A stretch of DNA of 64,000 nt from positions 124,001 to 188,000 of the forward strand of contig NZ_CABPSF010000010.1 of the NCBI RefSeq assembly GCF_902459685.1. The letters are read 5' to 3'. The stretch's first letter is position 1; each line of letters begins with the position of its first letter. Shown here in pieces: positions 25,944 through 35,233 of this stretch. Under the pieces are notes generated by a model that saw only the letters and a program-made list of their open reading frames with translations, was not told the origin of the DNA and made no database searches. Source of the DNA: Pandoraea iniqua (GTDB lineage: Bacteria; Pseudomonadota; Gammaproteobacteria; Burkholderiales; Burkholderiaceae). The position numbers and the translations under genes were made by a program.

Positions 25944-27320
25944 ATGACCGACACGCGCCCGCCGCCCGCCAAGACCGGGGCTTCGATGATTCGCGGCAGC
26001 GTGATCAGCCTCGGCGTACGCCTGCTCGATCTGCCCAGCCGCTACGGTTTTCACCTGCTGATCGCCGCGGCGCTCGGCGTGGTGGAGACCGGCAATTTCT
26101 ACATCGTGTTCAGCACGATGGTGGCGCTTGCCGGGTTTGGGCGTCTTGGCGTCGATCAGGCGCTCACGCGGCAACTTGCCATGGACGTGGCCTCGGGGCA
26201 GTTCGGCGCCGTGCGTCCGACCATCCGCCGTGCGCTCTCGCTGGTCGTGCTCACCTCGGTGGCCGTGTCGGTGCTGCTCGCCGCCGGCGCTGCGCTGTTC
26301 GCCGACGACATCCTGCGCAAGCCGGGGCTCGCGCTGCCACTCATGCTGGGGGCGCTCTCGTTCGTTCCGCAGAACCTCGGTGCGGCTGTGGCCGGCGCGC
26401 TCGCGGGGTTGCAGCGCGTGGGCTTCAGCCAGATGATTTATTCGTGGCTCTGGCCGGCGATCTTCTGCGTGGCCGTCATCCCGCTGGTTGTCACGGGCCA
26501 CCTGACGGTGATCAACGCGTTGATACTGATTGCCGCGAGCTTCACGCTCACGGCGATTGTCGGCGCCGTGCTGCTCCGTCGATTTCTGCGCGACGTGCCG
26601 AAGCAAACCATGACGAGCGACGCGGCACCGGCGGCACCGCATCCTGCCGCCAAGGGGCTGCTCAAGACGGGGTTGTCGCTGTTCTCGCTCGAACTCACCA
26701 AGTTGCTGATTACGTCGGCGCCCGCCATCGTGCTGGGCATCGTTGCGTCGTCACGCGAGACGGGGTTGTTTGCGCTTGCGTGGCGTCTGGCGCTCGTCGT
26801 CAATCTGCTGATCAGCGGTGTGACGGGCATGGCCGCGCCGCGCTTCGCAAGCCTGTATGCGCGGCACGACACGCCGGGGCTGGAGCGCAGTGCGGCGCAA
26901 GCGATTGGCTTGGTGCTTTGTCTCGCGCTGCCGGTCACCGTGGCGATGCTCGTCATTCCGCAGCACTTGCTGGGCCTGTTCGGGCACGGCTATGACGATG
27001 GTGCGACGGCGTTGCGTGTGCTGGCACTCGGGCAGATTGCCGCGGCGTGCTTTACCGCCATGCCGGAATTGCTCGGGATGACAGCGCACACGCGGGCGCT
27101 CATGCGGATCAACGCGGTCTCGGTGGTGGTGCTGCTGGCCGGGTTGGCGTTGCTGGCGCCGTCCGGCGGCAGCGTTGGCGCGTCGGCGGCAGCCTCACTG
27201 GCGATTGCGGTGAATGGCGCGGCCGCGACGTGGGCCGCGCATCGACTGCTCGGGGTGTCGCCACTCGCTGCGCTGCGGCGTTGGGTGGCGGGTCTTCTTG
27301 CCCGGAAGGCCCGCAGCTAA
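25944..27320 (+). CDS. Wzx-like polysaccharide flippase
   Basis: The 458-residue membrane protein has 12-14 helices and belongs to the MATE/MOP polysaccharide-transporter superfamily. It begins one base after the GH44 stop, so it is translationally linked. The N-terminus (M-I-R-G-S-V-I-S-L-G, then G-F-H-L-L-I-A-A-A-L-G) resembles that of RfbX/Wzx proteins. It would flip the undecaprenyl-linked repeat unit to the periplasm for the Wzy-like protein. Its stop codon abuts the stop codon of the convergent SDR gene with no base between. Confidence 0.85.
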   Translation: MTDTRPPPAKTGASMIRGSVISLGVRLLDLPSRYGFHLLIAAALGVVETGNFYIVFSTMVALAGFGRLGVDQALTRQLAMDVASGQFGAVRPTIRRALSLVVLTSVAVSVLLAAGAALFADDILRKPGLALPLMLGALSFVPQNLGAAVAGALAGLQRVGFSQMIYSWLWPAIFCVAVIPLVVTGHLTVINALILIAASFTLTAIVGAVLLRRFLRDVPKQTMTSDAAPAAPHPAAKGLLKTGLSLFSLELTKLLITSAPAIVLGIVASSRETGLFALAWRLALVVNLLISGVTGMAAPRFASLYARHDTPGLERSAAQAIGLVLCLALPVTVAMLVIPQHLLGLFGHGYDDGATALRVLALGQIAAACFTAMPELLGMTAHTRALMRINAVSVVVLLAGLALLAPSGGSVGASAAASLAIAVNGAAATWAAHRLLGVSPLAALRRWVAGLLARKARS

Positions 27321-28250
27321 TTACGCGCGGGCGGCTTCCGCTTTGACGGCATCGCGCCACGGTGTCCAGTTGAGACCAAAGGTTTGCTGGGCCAACTGCG
27401 CATCGAGGCAGATGTCTTGCTGCCAGAGGCGGGCGAGCGACGGCGGAATCGGCGGTGGCAGGTTTTTCAAGCCGACCTTGCGGCCTGCGATTTCTGCGAT
27501 CTTCAGCGCGGGGCCCAAGAGTTTCGTTTCGAGCTTCAGTTGCTTGGCCCCGATGCGCTTGACCGGCGTCGCGCCCAGCGCCATCGCATAGGCGGTGAAA
27601 TATTCGTTCCAGCGCGGGGCCTCTGCCATGGCGAGGTTATACGCGCGCCCACCGGCGCCGGGCGTGCGCAGCGCACTCAGTGCCGCGCTCACGACATCGT
27701 CCACATGCACCAGATTGCTGTGCGCATCGCCCGCGGCGCCGAGGTCGCCGAGGCGGCCTGCGCGCAGCAACTCAGCGATACGCGCAGACCACTGCGGGCT
27801 GCCGCCTCCGTAGACACAACCCGGGCGCAACAGCGCCACGGTCGGCAGGCCCGCGAGCGCCTTTTCGGCTTCCATCTTGGCGATGCCATAGGCGCTCTCG
27901 CCCGCGAGCGTCGCCGTCTCGTCGATATGCCCTTCGACGCCGCCATACACCGCCATCGAGCTGAAATACGCCACCGGCACCGGCGTGGTGCGCGCGTTCA
28001 GCGCATCGCGCAACGCGTGCGCATTGGCCACGATGGTTTCCGGCGAGCCCGCTACGCAATTCACGAGACCGTCGACGTCTTCGAGGGCTGCCCCGAGCGA
28101 GGCGGAGGAGAGGGCGTCGACGACCCGCAGACCCGGGCCGGCGCGGCGCGAGGCGGCGACCGGTTCGGCCCAATCACTGGCGGCAAGTGCCTGAACGACG
28201 TGGCGGCCGATAAAGCCGGTCGCGCCGGTAACGAGGATGCGGGCTTTCAT
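27321..28250 (-). CDS. NAD-dependent epimerase/dehydratase (extended SDR)
   Basis: The ATG at 28250 gives 309 residues beginning with V-T-G-A-T-G-F-I-G (7-15), the Rossmann motif of extended SDRs. Y-G-I-A-K near residue 132 supplies the catalytic Tyr-xxx-Lys, and a serine-containing Y-F-S-S-M lies before it. Such enzymes make or modify nucleotide sugars (4-epimerases, dehydratases, reductases). It is preceded by the GMC oxidoreductase gene 13 bases away on the same strand, so the two are probably co-expressed. The substrate is not deducible; a UDP-hexose of the EPS repeat unit is likely. Confidence 0.82.
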   Translation of the reverse strand: MKARILVTGATGFIGRHVVQALAASDWAEPVAASRRAGPGLRVVDALSSASLGAALEDVDGLVNCVAGSPETIVANAHALRDALNARTTPVPVAYFSSMAVYGGVEGHIDETATLAGESAYGIAKMEAEKALAGLPTVALLRPGCVYGGGSPQWSARIAELLRAGRLGDLGAAGDAHSNLVHVDDVVSAALSALRTPGAGGRAYNLAMAEAPRWNEYFTAYAMALGATPVKRIGAKQLKLETKLLGPALKIAEIAGRKVGLKNLPPPIPPSLARLWQQDICLDAQLAQQTFGLNWTPWRDAVKAEAARA

Positions 28251-28263
28251 GGGGCGGACGATT

Positions 28264-29967
28264 TCACGAAGAGGTGGATGGATTGGCTGACGGCGGCATG
28301 GGTAAGGACGAGACGTTCCCCTGCTGCCGGAGATGATCGGCAAGGCGCAGGGCCATGGCCACGATGCTCAGTGTGGGATTGGCCTGCCCCGAGGTCGGGA
28401 AGACCGCAGCGCTCGCAACGAAGACGTTGTCGGTTTCGTGCAAGCGGCAATCGGCGTTGACGACGCTGGTGCGCGGGTCGAGACCCATGCGTGCGGTACC
28501 GATGTGGTGCCCGCCATAGGCGCCGTAGCGCGTCATTTCGGCTTCCACTTGGGACGGATCGTACGAGAAGCGTCCGACGCCTGCGCGCTCGACTTCCTGC
28601 GCGAGTGCGGCGAGTGTCCGGGTCACGGTCGCCACGTCTTCATCGCAGTAGCGCCAGTCAATGTGAATGCGCCGCTGGCCCAGCGTATCGATGGCGTCAC
28701 CCAGCATCACGCGGCTCTCGGGGTTCGGCGCTTGCTCGGCATGGAAGTCGAGGCTGAAACGCAGGTTGGCCGGGCGCACGATGATCGACGGGAATTTGCG
28801 GTCCGCCAACGTGCGCTTGAGCGCCCAGTGTGTCAGGAACCGAACGGTGTTCGGTGCGTCGACGATGACGTTGCGCAAGTGCGCCAGCCAGTTCGCGAGC
28901 GAATTGTCGGGCGAATCGCCGTAGAGGCGCTTGGCGTATTCGTAAGGGACGATGGGGCGTGCGAGATACAGCGCCGACAAGATGCCGCTGCCATGCCCGG
29001 CATCGGGAATGCGCGGGTGATGCAGCCGCGCGACGAAGTTGCCGACGCGAAGGTCGTGCTGAGCTTGCGGGCGCAGTGCAAAGCGGCGGCGGCAGTAAAT
29101 GCCTTCGTCAGAGACTTCGTAGCCGTGGTACACCGAGGTGGCCGCCGCGAGGTCCATCGTACCGATGGTGCCCGCGATGTGGCACATGTAATAGCGGCCC
29201 ACCACGTCGTGCGCATTGCCAAGGCCGCGGCCGCTGGCGCCCGGGCTATCGAGCAGCAGTCGCGGCACTTCCAGACCGCCGGTGGCGAGCACGTATGCGC
29301 GTGCGGCGACGGTGAACATCTTGCCATCCAACGTGCGCACTTCGGCCGGACCGACCAGGCGCGCGGTGTCGTCGCGCTGGGGCAGGCGGCACAGATTGGC
29401 GTGCTGCACGACGCGCACGCGTCCCCGGGCCAGACGGGCCCGATAGCGGCCGCCGAAATCGGTCGGACAACTGAATCGTTCCAGCGTGTTCGTGGTGAAC
29501 AGATCGCTCTCGAAGTTGCCGATCATCGGCGACGACGGCTTCGTGAATGCGCGCTCGGCGGTGTAGGCGAACTCACCGGCTTCGCACAACGTATTGGCCT
29601 GCGCGTACCACGGCATCAAGTCGTCGAGGGTGATCGGCCAGCCGCTGTGCGGCATGTAGTCGCGCGCTTCGAAATCGATCGCATCGAGCGGCATGCAGCG
29701 TCCGCCCCAGAGCGTGGTCGAGCCGCCGAAGCGGCGTACCCGGTAGCTTTCCGTGGGGGGATGAAGCCGCGCGTCGGCGACGGTGCCGTCGTAGAGTGCC
29801 TGCGTGGCGGGCTCGGGGGTGTCGCTGCCGCTTTCGAGCAGGATGACGTCGAGTCCGCTGGCTTCAAGCGCCAGCGCGAGGGTGATGCCGGCGGCACCTG
29901 CGCCGGCAATGCACAAGTCGGCTTGCAGGCAGGCGCCGGAAGGAATGTCGTGGGCGTCGAGAATCAT
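28264..29967 (-). CDS. GMC-family FAD oxidoreductase
   Basis: This protein of about 567 residues has the FAD-binding motif G-A-G-A-A-G near residues 21-26, followed by L-L-E-S-G. The C-terminal GMC motifs are G-G-H-H-I-G-T-A-R-M-G near 495 and S-G-Q-A-N-P-T near 530. GMC enzymes oxidise alcohols, including sugars. I placed the start at the ATG at 29967; an in-frame TTG at 29979 adds four residues. It lacks a signal peptide and is likely cytoplasmic. Its coupling to an SDR gene inside a capsule locus suggests oxidation of a sugar hydroxyl or a lipid-linked sugar, which would be unusual for Wzx/Wzy loci. Confidence 0.85.
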   Translation of the reverse strand: MILDAHDIPSGACLQADLCIAGAGAAGITLALALEASGLDVILLESGSDTPEPATQALYDGTVADARLHPPTESYRVRRFGGSTTLWGGRCMPLDAIDFEARDYMPHSGWPITLDDLMPWYAQANTLCEAGEFAYTAERAFTKPSSPMIGNFESDLFTTNTLERFSCPTDFGGRYRARLARGRVRVVQHANLCRLPQRDDTARLVGPAEVRTLDGKMFTVAARAYVLATGGLEVPRLLLDSPGASGRGLGNAHDVVGRYYMCHIAGTIGTMDLAAATSVYHGYEVSDEGIYCRRRFALRPQAQHDLRVGNFVARLHHPRIPDAGHGSGILSALYLARPIVPYEYAKRLYGDSPDNSLANWLAHLRNVIVDAPNTVRFLTHWALKRTLADRKFPSIIVRPANLRFSLDFHAEQAPNPESRVMLGDAIDTLGQRRIHIDWRYCDEDVATVTRTLAALAQEVERAGVGRFSYDPSQVEAEMTRYGAYGGHHIGTARMGLDPRTSVVNADCRLHETDNVFVASAAVFPTSGQANPTLSIVAMALRLADHLRQQGNVSSLPMPPSANPSTSS

Positions 29968-30188
29968 CGTCTGCGGCAACTCGCGGCGTGCTTACAGCAG
30001 TTAGGGAAGGGGCAGGACGGATAGCCGCTGCGATGGTAGCTGATCCACGACGTCAAGACGACGACTTTCCGCAACAGGTGCGCGCGCGTGTGGTGAAAAG
30101 TGTCACTGACGTCATAGGCCCGCTGATACTATCGTGCCTGCCACCCGAACGGATCCGGCTTCGCCGGACGACAGGAATACGATAGGTC

Positions 30189-30998
30189 ATGACCAGTGAC
30201 ACGGATCTGAACGCCGCACCCGTCACGCGCTCGCGCGACGTCTTCGAACCCAGCGTTGCCCTGTTCGGGCTGAATCTCGCTGCGGTGCCTTTCGATACCG
30301 CCGTCGATGTGCTCGCGCATGCCAGTGTGCAACGCGACGGACGCGCACGAATCGTGGTGACGCCGAATGTCGATCACATCGTGCGGCTCGACACGCAGCC
30401 CGAATTCAAGCGCGCCTACGCCACGGCCGATTATCTGTTTGCCGACGGCATGCCGATCATCTGGGCCAGCCGCTTGTTCGGCACGCCGTTGCCGGGCCGG
30501 GTGACGGGCGCCGATTTGCTGCCCGCGCTTTGCGACCGTGCCAGTGCGACCGGCGGCAAAGCGGTCTTCGTGGGGGGGCATCCCGAATTCGAAACCCGGA
30601 TTCGCGAAGGGCTCGCCGCGCGCTTCCCGGGGCTGGATTTCACGCTGATCGTCCCGTCGATGCGCTTCGATCCGACAGGTCCCGAAGGCGATGCGATTGC
30701 CGAGCGTGTTCGCGAGATAGCGCCCGATCTGATTTTCGTGTGCGTAGGCATGCCGAAGCAGGAGCGCTGGGCGATGGCCAACGCGGCCAATATGCCGGGC
30801 GGATTGATGCTGTGTGTGGGCGCTGCGATCGAGTTCGCTGCCGGGATGCAGCGGCGTGCACCGAAGTGGATGCAGCGCACGGGCTCCGAGTGGATCTGGC
30901 GCATCTTGCAGGACCCGGGCCGCATGTGGCGGCGTTATCTGGTCGACGACCGGCGCTTTGTCGGCATCTGCTGGCGGCAGTGGCGTAACGGCCGCTAG
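30189..30998 (+). CDS. WecG/TagA/CpsF-family glycosyltransferase
   Basis: The 269-residue protein shows the GT26 hallmarks: T-P-N-V-D-H near residues 58-63, F-A-D-G-M-P-I near 84-90, R-V-T-G-A-D near 104 and V-G-M-P-K-Q-E near 190. These enzymes add ManNAc or ManNAcA to an undecaprenyl-linked sugar at the inner face of the membrane. No UDP-ManNAc dehydrogenase (wecC) is present in the window, so ManNAc transfer as in TagA is the simpler reading. WecB at 1360 could supply the donor. It is divergent from the GMC gene and convergent with the WcaJ-like gene. Confidence 0.9.
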   Translation: MTSDTDLNAAPVTRSRDVFEPSVALFGLNLAAVPFDTAVDVLAHASVQRDGRARIVVTPNVDHIVRLDTQPEFKRAYATADYLFADGMPIIWASRLFGTPLPGRVTGADLLPALCDRASATGGKAVFVGGHPEFETRIREGLAARFPGLDFTLIVPSMRFDPTGPEGDAIAERVREIAPDLIFVCVGMPKQERWAMANAANMPGGLMLCVGAAIEFAAGMQRRAPKWMQRTGSEWIWRILQDPGRMWRRYLVDDRRFVGICWRQWRNGR

Positions 30999-31045
30999 TC
31001 AGCCGCTAGTCGGCGTACGTCAGCGTACTGGCCTGCACGCAGGCC

Positions 31046-32461
31046 TTACAGCGCGTTGTGCCCGGTGATCATGACCGGAATGGTCTTGAGCAAAATCTTG
31101 ATGTCGAGCCACAGCGACCAGTGGGTGATGTAGTAGCGGTCGTACTCGACGCGGCGCTGCATCTTGTCGGGCGTCTCGGTCTCGCCACGCAGGCCGTTGA
31201 TCTGCGCCCATCCGGTAATGCCGGGCTTCACACTGTGACGCAGCATGTAACCCGGAATCAGACGCCGGTACATCTCGTTGTGCTCCTCCGCATGCGGACG
31301 CGGGCCGACGAGACTCATCGCGCCCCCCAGCACATCCAGCAGTTGCGGCAACTCGTCGAGCGACGTCCGGCGCAGATGCCGACCAAGTGTCGTGATACGG
31401 CTGTCGCCCGCGTGCGCCTGACGCAATCCGCCGGTCGCGGCCGCCGCAGCATCCTCCGGCTGAACGACACGCATCGAGCGGAATTTACGCACGATGATCG
31501 GCTGGCCGCGTTCGCCATAGCGTCGCTGCCGGAACAGGACCGGGCCCGGCGAATCGAGCCGCACGGCAACCGCGATGCCGATCATCACCGGCCACAGGAA
31601 GAACAACAGTAACGAGGCACCGGCGATGTCCATGCCGCGTTTGATCATGCGCAGGAAGCCCTGCACGGTGATGTCGTGCAGCGCGAGCAGCGGCACACCG
31701 GCCAGATCGGTGCCGGTCAGCGGCAGGTCGCCCGGGAAGCGGAATTCGGGCAGCAGATAGATGGCCGCCGTCGAGTCGTACAGGCGGTTGACGATGTCGG
31801 CGGTGAGTTCCTTGTTGTCCTGTTGCCCGATGGCGATGAAGACAATTTCGTAGTGGCTGGCTTGAATATGCGCCGCAGCGTCGGCATAACGGCCAAGGTA
31901 GGACGGCAGCACTTCACCGGCTTCCGGCTCGACCGGAGCGTCGTTGTAATAACCGGCGACCTGAATGCCGAGAATCGGCGAGCGGCGCAGGCGCAGATTC
32001 AGCTTGCGTGCCTCGGGACCGAAGCCGAAGAACGCGGCGCGGCGCTGGTTACCCGGCGCATTGTTGATGCTGTGGGCGGCACCGCGCAACGCGGCCAGCC
32101 CCAGCATCTGCAAGGGCAGCGCGAGCAGCGCCCATTCGGCGAGCATGACGCGCACGTCTTCCGGGCGGTCGTACGTCAGGAACAGCAGCACGATCATCGT
32201 GAGCAGCACCCGGCACCAGCGCATAGCACCGCGTCCGAGCATCCATCGGGCGTCACGGGCGCTGGCCAGCAGATGAAATCGGGCAAAGACAATGAAGGCC
32301 GCCACACCCAACGCGCTGACGAGCGTCAGGCCGTACGGGGTATAAGGATTCTGTCCGTTGAATAGCAGGACAGCAAAGAAGGCGCCGGCATTGAGTGCTG
32401 CACTAATGCCGCCGACCATCGCCATGAAGAGCCGATGGTGATAAGTCGTCTGGGTCGACAT
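31046..32461 (-). CDS. WcaJ-like undecaprenyl-phosphate sugar phosphotransferase
   Basis: Starting at the ATG at 32461, the 471-residue protein has four or five N-terminal helices, a CoA-binding-like middle domain and a C-terminal bacterial sugar transferase domain (about 275-471). Motifs in the last part are K-R-G-M-D-I, D-S-P-G-P-V-L-F-R-Q, F-R-S-M, R-T-S-L-D-E-L-P-Q and G-P-R-P. This is the polyisoprenyl-phosphate hexose-1-phosphate transferase layout (WcaJ, GumD, ExoY types), which starts repeat-unit synthesis on undecaprenyl phosphate. Glucose-1-phosphate is the usual substrate. A longer frame to 32620 has no homology-like residues. Confidence 0.92.
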   Translation of the reverse strand: MSTQTTYHHRLFMAMVGGISAALNAGAFFAVLLFNGQNPYTPYGLTLVSALGVAAFIVFARFHLLASARDARWMLGRGAMRWCRVLLTMIVLLFLTYDRPEDVRVMLAEWALLALPLQMLGLAALRGAAHSINNAPGNQRRAAFFGFGPEARKLNLRLRRSPILGIQVAGYYNDAPVEPEAGEVLPSYLGRYADAAAHIQASHYEIVFIAIGQQDNKELTADIVNRLYDSTAAIYLLPEFRFPGDLPLTGTDLAGVPLLALHDITVQGFLRMIKRGMDIAGASLLLFFLWPVMIGIAVAVRLDSPGPVLFRQRRYGERGQPIIVRKFRSMRVVQPEDAAAAATGGLRQAHAGDSRITTLGRHLRRTSLDELPQLLDVLGGAMSLVGPRPHAEEHNEMYRRLIPGYMLRHSVKPGITGWAQINGLRGETETPDKMQRRVEYDRYYITHWSLWLDIKILLKTIPVMITGHNAL

Positions 32462-32545
32462 GACGGATGCGAAGGGTTGCGGTAACTGACGGATTCGACA
32501 AAGTTCCGGAACGGCGCACAGCCCTAGCCCTCCGATGGTCGCGCG

Positions 32546-32553
32546 TATCTTAT
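32546..32553. promoter_or_regulatory. Half-site resembling the wza palindrome
   Basis: TATCTTAT lies 85 bases upstream of the WcaJ-like start and matches one arm of the 14-bp palindrome at 21997-22010. The surrounding bases gcgcgtatctta and gcgcatatctta are nearly the same at both places. A single half-site of this length can arise by chance. Confidence 0.25.
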
Positions 32554-32625
32554 CAGGCCAAATAGTCTTTGCGTATGGCGCCAGACCCCTCGATCGACGC
32601 GACTGTGTCGCGTTTGACACGCCCC

Positions 32626-32664
32626 AAAAATAAAACGCCCGCCGGGCAAAACCGGCGGGCGTTT
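32626..32664 (-). terminator. Terminator of the glycine-zipper lipoprotein gene
   Basis: AAACGCCCGCCGG (32633-32645) is the exact complement of CCGGCGGGCGTTT (32652-32664), around a 6-base loop. Read on the - strand, the hairpin is followed by TTTTATTTTT. It lies about 58 bases after the stop at 32722. Confidence 0.9.
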
Positions 32665-32721
32665 CACTGTAGCGAATCGTACTTTGCTACGTGCGGCGTC
32701 TTCTGATATTCCGTGCTTAGC

Positions 32722-33228
32722 TTAGTACGGATACACCGTATCGTTGGCGACGGCAGCACGTTGGCCTTGCTGCACGCGCAGCGGCGGCGCCTGCGTCACG
32801 GTGGCGACGCGGCCATCGTCCAGACGCACGGTAATGCGGTACAGCACATTCGGCTGACCCATGCCGTTTTCGATGCGGTTACCCGCGATAGCACCGACCA
32901 CGGCGCCACCGATGGTGGTGGCCGTGCGTCCGCGCCCGCCGCCGATCGTGTTGCCGAGCAGACCGCCGGCCGCACCACCCAGCACCGTACCGAGAATGTT
33001 CGGGCTGTTATTCGCGCCGTTCATCTGCTCGATCGATTCGACCCGGCCATACAGCGCGCCCTGCGGTGCCTGCTGCTGCGGCGGTTGCTGATAGCCCGGC
33101 TGTTGGTAACCCGGTTGCTGATAACCCTGTTGGTAACCGCCACCGTATTGCTGACCCGGTGCGACGCAACCGGCGAGCAGGACTGCGGCCAGTGCCGCGC
33201 TGATTCCCGTAAGTGCTTTGATCTTCAT
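32722..33228 (-). CDS. Glycine-zipper 2TM outer-membrane lipoprotein
   Basis: The ATG at 33228 gives 168 residues with a lipoprotein signal (V-L-L-A-G-C, Cys21). A Gln/Tyr/Pro-rich stretch (repeats of G-Y-Q-Q-P near residues 30-55) follows. A glycine-zipper region lies near residues 78-118 (G-G-A-A-G-G-L-L-G-N-T-I-G-G-G, then G-G-A-V-V-G-A-I-A-G-N). This resembles the SlyB/PCP family of outer-membrane lipoproteins that help keep envelope integrity. A strong terminator follows. The gene stands alone between the EPS locus and an MFS gene. Confidence 0.88.
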   Translation of the reverse strand: MKIKALTGISAALAAVLLAGCVAPGQQYGGGYQQGYQQPGYQQPGYQQPPQQQAPQGALYGRVESIEQMNGANNSPNILGTVLGGAAGGLLGNTIGGGRGRTATTIGGAVVGAIAGNRIENGMGQPNVLYRITVRLDDGRVATVTQAPPLRVQQGQRAAVANDTVYPY

Positions 33229-33669
33229 TTTCAGTCGTTCCTCGTGAGCGTGAGGTAAATGCGCCGTCACCATGGAGGTCGGTAACTTCGCGCACTATGT
33301 GCCACATATCTTGCGACCACGACGCGGAATGTAGGGTTCCGCAGACATTCGTGCTGTAAGAAACGGTAAGCATTTGTAATGGCGCCAAGCCCGATGTGGC
33401 GCGGGTTTGCGCGAGCCTCCCTGTTTTTGAAGCCTGCCTCGATCATATTCCCATGCGGTGGGACTTGGGGTCATGCCCTGTCAATGCGAGCGGGGTGAGG
33501 GGAAGCCACTATATATAGTCGTGAAATTTGGTCGATGTTGCCGGTAAATTCGGAAAACGTGCCGATTGGCGCGGGAATCGTCTAAGCATATAACCAGAAA
33601 GCACTTGGTTGACACGGTACCAAGCGGTAACATCGCGACCTTTCGTCCCTGCTTTTCCGGTTCCGCATC
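33229..33669. other. Intergenic region between divergent lipoprotein and MFS genes
   Basis: This region of about 440 bases should hold promoters for both neighbours. I see no RNA gene, repeat or clear sigma-70 box pair. Open frames here continue from the flanks and are not protein-like. Confidence 0.4.
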
Positions 33670-35148
33670 ATGTCTGTCGACGTTTCCCTGTCTCCCGCCG
33701 CATCTGCACCCGCAGCCACTGCCGCATCTACGGCTGCCCGCCCGTCCGGCCCCGCCGTCATCCGCTCGGCGGGCGACGTTGCGCAGCTCGTCAACGAAGG
33801 CGGTGCACGTGTCTCGAATGCCCGCTGGATCGTGGCCATCGCCCTCGGCGGCGTGTTCCTCGACGCCTACGATCTGGGCGCACTCGCCTTCGGTCTGAAA
33901 GACGTAGCCCGCGAGTTCAACCTCACGCCTGCCGGCACCGGCATGGTCGCGTCGGCAATCACGTTCGGAGCCATCGTCGGCGCGTTTCTCGGTGGCTACT
34001 TCACCGACCGCATCGGCCGCTATCGCGTGTTCATGGCCGACATGCTGTGCTTCGTCATCGCGGCAATTGCCTGCGCGTTCGCACCGAACGAGTACGTGCT
34101 CGCCGGTGCGCGCTTCGTGATGGGGCTGGGCGTCGGTATCGACTTGCCGGTGGCGATGGCGTTCCTCGCCGAGTTCTCCAAGTTGAAGGGACGTGGCAAT
34201 AAGGCGGCGCGCGTGGCGATGTGGTGTCCAACGTGGTACGCCGCGATTTGTGCGTCGTATCTGCTCGTGCTGCTGTGCTACTCGGTGCTGCCGTCGTCGC
34301 ATAGCGCACTGCTGTGGCGGATCATTCTCGGCTTCGGCGCGATTCCGGCGCTGGCCATCATCGCCGTGCGCAGCCGCTACATGAGCGAGTCGCCGGTGTG
34401 GGCCGCGAATCAGGGCGATCTGGAAGGGGCAGCGAAGATTCTCAAGCGGTCGTATGGCATCGATGCGGTGGTGGCTGCCGACGCCGAACGTGTGACGGCC
34501 AAACGGCCTGCGGCGTGGAGCAACTATGGGGCGTTGCTGCGCGGCGTGTATCTGCGCCGCACGACGCTCGCGACCATCATCGCGGTGGCCTCGTCGTTCG
34601 CGTATAACGCGGTGGCGTTCGGCTTGCCGGTGATCATCGCGAGCTTCCTCGCACAATCGATGCTCACGACGATTCTGATGTCGCTGGCGCTCAACCTGCT
34701 GTTCGCGTTCACGGGTGGCTTGCTGGGTGTGCGGCTCGTGCCGAAGGTCGGTGCGTGGAAGTTGACCGTCATCGGTTACGCCTTCCAGTTGACCGCTCTC
34801 GTCGGGCTGGCGCTGGTGGGCAAGCCCGCGAGCGGGGTGCAGGTGGCATGGGCGTTGGGCTTTCTCGCGCTGTTCCTGCTGGGGCAAGGCTTTGGCCCGG
34901 GTGCGCACTCGATGACGTTTGCGTCGCTGAGCTACCCGACGTCGCTGCGCGGCGTGGGCGTGGGCTTCAATCAGACGCTGATGCGTTCGAGCTCCACCGT
35001 GTCGCTGTTCCTGTTTCCGGTGCTCGCGGCGGCGCTGGCGACCAAGGTGTTCTGGGTGATCGCGATCGCCCCGGCTATCGGGCTGCTCGCGCTGCTGGCG
35101 ATTCGCTGGGAGCCGTCGAACTACGACGTCGACGCTGAAGATTTCTGA
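33670..35148 (+). CDS. MFS transporter, sugar/organic-acid symporter type
   Basis: This 492-residue protein has 12 membrane helices after a low-complexity Ala/Pro N-terminus. The loop between helices 2 and 3 reads G-G-Y-F-T-D-R-I-G-R-Y-R, the MFS signature. R-x-x-x-G-L-G-V-G-I-D-L-P-V-A near residue 155 and R-Y-M-S-E-S-P-V-W near 238 fit the metabolite:H+ symporter and sugar-porter groups. It probably imports an organic acid or sugar. It stands alone with no enzyme genes near, so the substrate cannot be inferred. Confidence 0.88.
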   Translation: MSVDVSLSPAASAPAATAASTAARPSGPAVIRSAGDVAQLVNEGGARVSNARWIVAIALGGVFLDAYDLGALAFGLKDVAREFNLTPAGTGMVASAITFGAIVGAFLGGYFTDRIGRYRVFMADMLCFVIAAIACAFAPNEYVLAGARFVMGLGVGIDLPVAMAFLAEFSKLKGRGNKAARVAMWCPTWYAAICASYLLVLLCYSVLPSSHSALLWRIILGFGAIPALAIIAVRSRYMSESPVWAANQGDLEGAAKILKRSYGIDAVVAADAERVTAKRPAAWSNYGALLRGVYLRRTTLATIIAVASSFAYNAVAFGLPVIIASFLAQSMLTTILMSLALNLLFAFTGGLLGVRLVPKVGAWKLTVIGYAFQLTALVGLALVGKPASGVQVAWALGFLALFLLGQGFGPGAHSMTFASLSYPTSLRGVGVGFNQTLMRSSSTVSLFLFPVLAAALATKVFWVIAIAPAIGLLALLAIRWEPSNYDVDAEDF

Positions 35149-35233
35149 TTGGTCTTTCGCGTCAGTCGAGTGGGTGCAGCGGTGGTCTTGCCGCTCGCCC
35201 ACGGTGGAATTTTCTGCGACGTTTTTTGATGCC

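Noticed and set aside
33481-35202. Open frame of 573 codons antisense to the MFS gene
   Set aside because: The composition is His/Arg-rich without motifs, and the opposite strand encodes a clear transporter.
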